Shown: piece after piece, positions 61,380 through 64,000 of the stretch
How positions within the stretch are numbered: position 1 is the first letter of the stretch
Layout: every line of letters starts with the position of its first letter
DNA from: UBA961 sp049426725
Lineage (GTDB): Bacteria; Bacteroidota; Ignavibacteria; Kapaibacteriales; UBA961
Direction of reading: 5' to 3'
Assembly: GCA_049426725.1 (NCBI GenBank)
Contig: JBMSYN010000011.1
Coordinates: 25,615 to 89,614, forward strand
Length of the DNA stretch: 64,000 bases
Program-made: the position numbers and the translations under genes
Notes under the pieces: generated by a model
The model's database searches: none
What the model was told of the DNA's origin: nothing
Seen by the model: only the letters and a program-made list of their open reading frames with translations

Positions 61380-63875
61380 ATGGCAAAATCCACACCTACC
61401 AAAAAAGGTGCAACCAAGAAGGTTGCTTCCAATGAAGAGATTGTATCCACTGACAAAAAAGCGCTGATTTCGGAGCCAAAGAAAATCAAGACGGTTTCTA
61501 TAGCCAAGCCAAAGGGACTTGTTACCAAAGTAGCTAAGAAAACTCCTTCTGCAATTGAAGATCAATCCGAAAAAAGTGTAAAAAAGACTTCCAAAAAACA
61601 AGTGGATACCGGCAATGCATCCACTGAAGAAAAAGGAAAGTTGGAAGTCAAGATTGACAAGAAGGAAAAATCCACTACTGTCAAAAAGGGTATTTCTAAA
61701 AAATCAAAAACGATCAATGACAAGAATGCCCCTGAGATTGTTGATGGGAAACTAGAGGTAATCATCACTTCAAAAAAGAGTGCTAAAGAAGAATCCAGAC
61801 ATGATTCGCAGATGCCTGATTCTCCGAAAGTAGATGTTCCGCAAGAGCAAGGATCTGAGGAGAAACTTTCACGCAAGGAAAGGCGCCTCCGCGAGTGGAA
61901 AGAGAGAAAAAAATTAAAGCGACTTCAACATTTGCAAGAAAAACAGCAACAAAAGAATATAGTTGAAGAAGTAAACGATGTTTCTACCGATGGTGTAATA
62001 GATGAGATAATTGTCGATAATTCTTCTCATTCAGACAAGAAACAGGAACCCAAAAAACAGGTTGAAAAGAAAGAGCAGACAAAGCAAGAACATTCAAAAG
62101 AAATACTGAATGCACCTCAAAAGCAGAGTCCACAAGCTCAATCGCAGAAATCTCCGGTGATTCCTTTGGATAAAGTAGGGAAGGATTTTCCACCAATCAA
62201 GAAAGTTGAATCATGGGGAAATGCAATGTCGAAGGCGAAGGTTGATCCTTTGCCAAAACAGCTTGAACCTATTCTGCAGAAAACCATTCAATTTCTTGAG
62301 CAAGAAATCAGAATCAAAAAACCAACAACTATTCTTTGTGGTGTGAGTGGTGGTATCGATTCTGTTGTACTATTGGATTTGTTGGCTGTGATAAGCACTC
62401 GTGGTTGGTGTACGATTCATGTAGCGCACTGCAATCACATGTTGAGAGGTGATGCTTCCCAACAAGATGAGGCATTTGTTAAAAAGCTTGCTGGTAAATA
62501 TGGTTTGCATTTCCATCATACGCAGGCAGATGTATCGCAATATGCAAGAGAATATAATTTGGGAACAGAGATTGCCGCTCGAGTCATGAGATATCAATTC
62601 TTTGAAAAAGCTGCAAAAATTTCTCATGCAGATGTTATTGCGACAGCGCATCATGCTGAAGACAATGCAGAGACATTATTAATGAATCTCATGAGAGGGT
62701 CCGGCATCACTGGTCTTGCCGGGATACCGCCAAGAAGAGATGTTGACAAAAAACTATCCTATATCAGACCTATCCTCTGGCTTAGCAAAAAAGAAATAGA
62801 ACAGTATGCGAAAGTTCGATCATTGGAGTGGAGAGAAGACGAATCCAATGCATCATTGAATTTTACCCGGAATAAGATTCGACATGAATTGCTTCCATTA
62901 TTGCGTGCCGACTATTCGCCTGGATTAACAGAAGTTTTGAATCGAACAACAACGCTCATGCGTGAAGCACAAGAATTCATCGCCGAGCGCATCATACATA
63001 TCATGAAGCAGGGTGTTAGAGAAATTTCAAAGACATCTTTTGCAATCAATATCGGAATGTTTGAATCCATCAAAGATTTTGCGAAGGGAGAATTGATTCA
63101 AGCATCACTGCGATCACTTTTACACATGCAACCGATATCGATGAATGCCATTGATTCAATTCTTGCAATGGCAAAAGGTCCTGCCGGTGGGAGATTGGAC
63201 ATCACCAAAGAATTGTTTGTTATTCGTGACCGAGAAGAATTGGTATTTGCAAGACCAGAACAGGCAGTTGAATTGTTTATACCGATAACAAAGATTGGCA
63301 ACTTTTCATCAAATGGCATTTCATATTCGGGTGAAATGGCAGATCCAAGAAGTGTGAATTTCGGTGAGCATCCATTGATAGAATATTTTGATGCTGATCT
63401 GCTTCCTGAACAGTTGGTGATTCGTCATTGGAGAGACGGTGATAGAATAACTCCAATTGGAATGGATGGATCTATGACTGTGAGTGATTTTCTCACAAAT
63501 TCAAAAATCAATATTGCAGATAAACGCAAAGTGCTTGTATTGTGTTCGGCAGACGAGGTATTGTGGGTTATTGGATATAGAATTCATAATGGCTTCAAGG
63601 TAACACAAAAAACAGAAGGGATTATTCGCATCAAGATTTCACTCGACAAAGCAGTGAATTATTTGCAAGCAGACAAAGGATCTAAACAAACGCAAAAAGC
63701 AAATCCCAAAAAATCTTCTGAGAAAGTGGTAAAACAGCAGAACCCTGCATCTGTTTCCAAGGAGATGTCTCAAAAAACACAAAAAGACTCAACCAAACCA
63801 CAGAGTGAGAAAAAAGTAAAAGAAGATCTGCCACCCGTAAAAAAGGTGGGCAAAACACCAAAAAAGCCAAAGTAA
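61380..63875 (+). CDS. tilS: tRNA(Ile)-lysidine synthase with long Lys-rich N- and C-terminal extensions
   Basis: The start is placed at ATG 61380 (831 residues). The ATP-pyrophosphatase core has the P-loop GVSGGIDSVVLLDLL (SGGIDS at 323-328), HVAHCNHMLRGDASQQDEAFVK, TEIAARVMRYQFFE and TAHHAEDNAETLLMNLMRG. Its C-terminal part is DGSMTVSDFLTNSKINIADKRKVLVL. Normal TilS is about 430-470 residues. Here about 290 Lys/Ser/Glu-rich residues precede the core and 67 Lys-rich residues follow (765-831), with a short echo DFPPIKKV (269-276) and DLPPVKKV (816-823). TilS makes lysidine so that tRNA-Ile(CAU) decodes AUA. The tails are probably disordered and may bind RNA (inference). The final 125 bases of the window show no further gene. 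Confidence 0.93.
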   Translation: MAKSTPTKKGATKKVASNEEIVSTDKKALISEPKKIKTVSIAKPKGLVTKVAKKTPSAIEDQSEKSVKKTSKKQVDTGNASTEEKGKLEVKIDKKEKSTTVKKGISKKSKTINDKNAPEIVDGKLEVIITSKKSAKEESRHDSQMPDSPKVDVPQEQGSEEKLSRKERRLREWKERKKLKRLQHLQEKQQQKNIVEEVNDVSTDGVIDEIIVDNSSHSDKKQEPKKQVEKKEQTKQEHSKEILNAPQKQSPQAQSQKSPVIPLDKVGKDFPPIKKVESWGNAMSKAKVDPLPKQLEPILQKTIQFLEQEIRIKKPTTILCGVSGGIDSVVLLDLLAVISTRGWCTIHVAHCNHMLRGDASQQDEAFVKKLAGKYGLHFHHTQADVSQYAREYNLGTEIAARVMRYQFFEKAAKISHADVIATAHHAEDNAETLLMNLMRGSGITGLAGIPPRRDVDKKLSYIRPILWLSKKEIEQYAKVRSLEWREDESNASLNFTRNKIRHELLPLLRADYSPGLTEVLNRTTTLMREAQEFIAERIIHIMKQGVREISKTSFAINIGMFESIKDFAKGELIQASLRSLLHMQPISMNAIDSILAMAKGPAGGRLDITKELFVIRDREELVFARPEQAVELFIPITKIGNFSSNGISYSGEMADPRSVNFGEHPLIEYFDADLLPEQLVIRHWRDGDRITPIGMDGSMTVSDFLTNSKINIADKRKVLVLCSADEVLWVIGYRIHNGFKVTQKTEGIIRIKISLDKAVNYLQADKGSKQTQKANPKKSSEKVVKQQNPASVSKEMSQKTQKDSTKPQSEKKVKEDLPPVKKVGKTPKKPK

Positions 63876-64000
63876 TCAAGAACTTGCAGAGTTTTCCACA
63901 TTATTGAAATGCAGGATTTTGGCTAAAACGACCAAAAATATTTTTAAGAAACCCCCAAAAAGTATTTGGTGGTAACAGAAAAGAGTCGTAGGTTTGTATT

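Noticed and set aside
63876..64000. Start of another gene downstream of tilS
   Set aside because: The last 125 bases hold no clear start with a Shine-Dalgarno and no intrinsic terminator; any following gene lies mostly outside the window.

Overview
The window is a dense, AT-leaning bacterial chromosome segment with no gene-free stretch over about 220 bases, and no tRNA, rRNA, CRISPR array, transposase or phage gene that I can see. The organism is Gram-negative, with WaaA, LptB, Lgt, a LolD-like ATPase and several outer-membrane barrels. It very probably belongs to the Bacteroidota/Chlorobiota/Ignavibacteria/Kapabacteria side of the FCB group. The evidence is type IX secretion (a plug-type protein and two proteins with C-terminal sorting domains), a DUF2723/GT117 membrane protein, a DUF1800-DUF1501 pair and single-chain GcvP. 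Several starts look like TTG or lack a strong Shine-Dalgarno. The species cannot be named from the sequence alone.

Layout. 1-5.3 kb (minus): gcvP, a small membrane protein, an MDR oxidoreductase, feoA and feoB (cut by the window edge) form one tightly overlapping operon. 5.4-10 kb (minus): the DUF1800-DUF1501 secreted pair and a DcuC-type transporter. 10.2-12.7 kb: DedA against an M61 peptidase. 12.7-14.4 kb: an RsuA/RluB-like protein with a long Arg/Gly/Tyr-rich head and altered catalytic motifs, behind a structured leader. 14.6-22.7 kb: glycosyltransferases mixed with accA, an RlmL-like methyltransferase and a membrane-tethered PHP protein. 22.7-27 kb: lysS against infC-rpmI-rplT, then pheS. 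27-33.6 kb (plus): LolD-like ATPase, PlsC, a Yip1-like protein, a metallophosphatase, manA, folD, a PduO-type enzyme and hutI. 33.7-42 kb (minus): a TPR-SPOR protein, murG, SDR39U1, flavin reductase, rhodanese, an IgGFc-binding-like barrel protein, a T9SS cargo protein and pta. 42.1-46.9 kb (plus): outer-membrane protein, HAD, DUF1207, T9SS plug, waaA. 46.9-51.3 kb (minus): lgt, a lytic transglycosylase, a lone ABC ATPase, lptB and an HtrA-type lipoprotein protease. 51.4-64 kb: priA, rimM, an orphan SF2 helicase, 5-FTHF cyclo-ligase, GT117, an HMA protein, dus and tilS.

How the genes work together. Most of the window serves envelope building (LPS Kdo transfer and export, lipoprotein maturation, peptidoglycan, phospholipid and T9SS surface proteins) and translation (IF-3, L35, L20, LysRS, PheS, RimM, TilS, Dus, RlmL). 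The most unusual signal concerns the translation and RNA proteins. Three of them (the Rlu-like protein, IF-3 and TilS) carry long low-complexity, positively charged extensions. In the Rlu-like protein the catalytic aspartate position reads glutamate and the usual C-terminal RNA-contact motif is not recognisable, which suggests an RNA-binding pseudoenzyme. Other oddities are a GT2/sugar-phosphate-transferase fusion whose catalytic segment is deleted, a MurG with Asp in the glycine-loop His position, a FeoB with Thr in its G4 motif, and a strong hairpin plus U-run between infC and rpmI.
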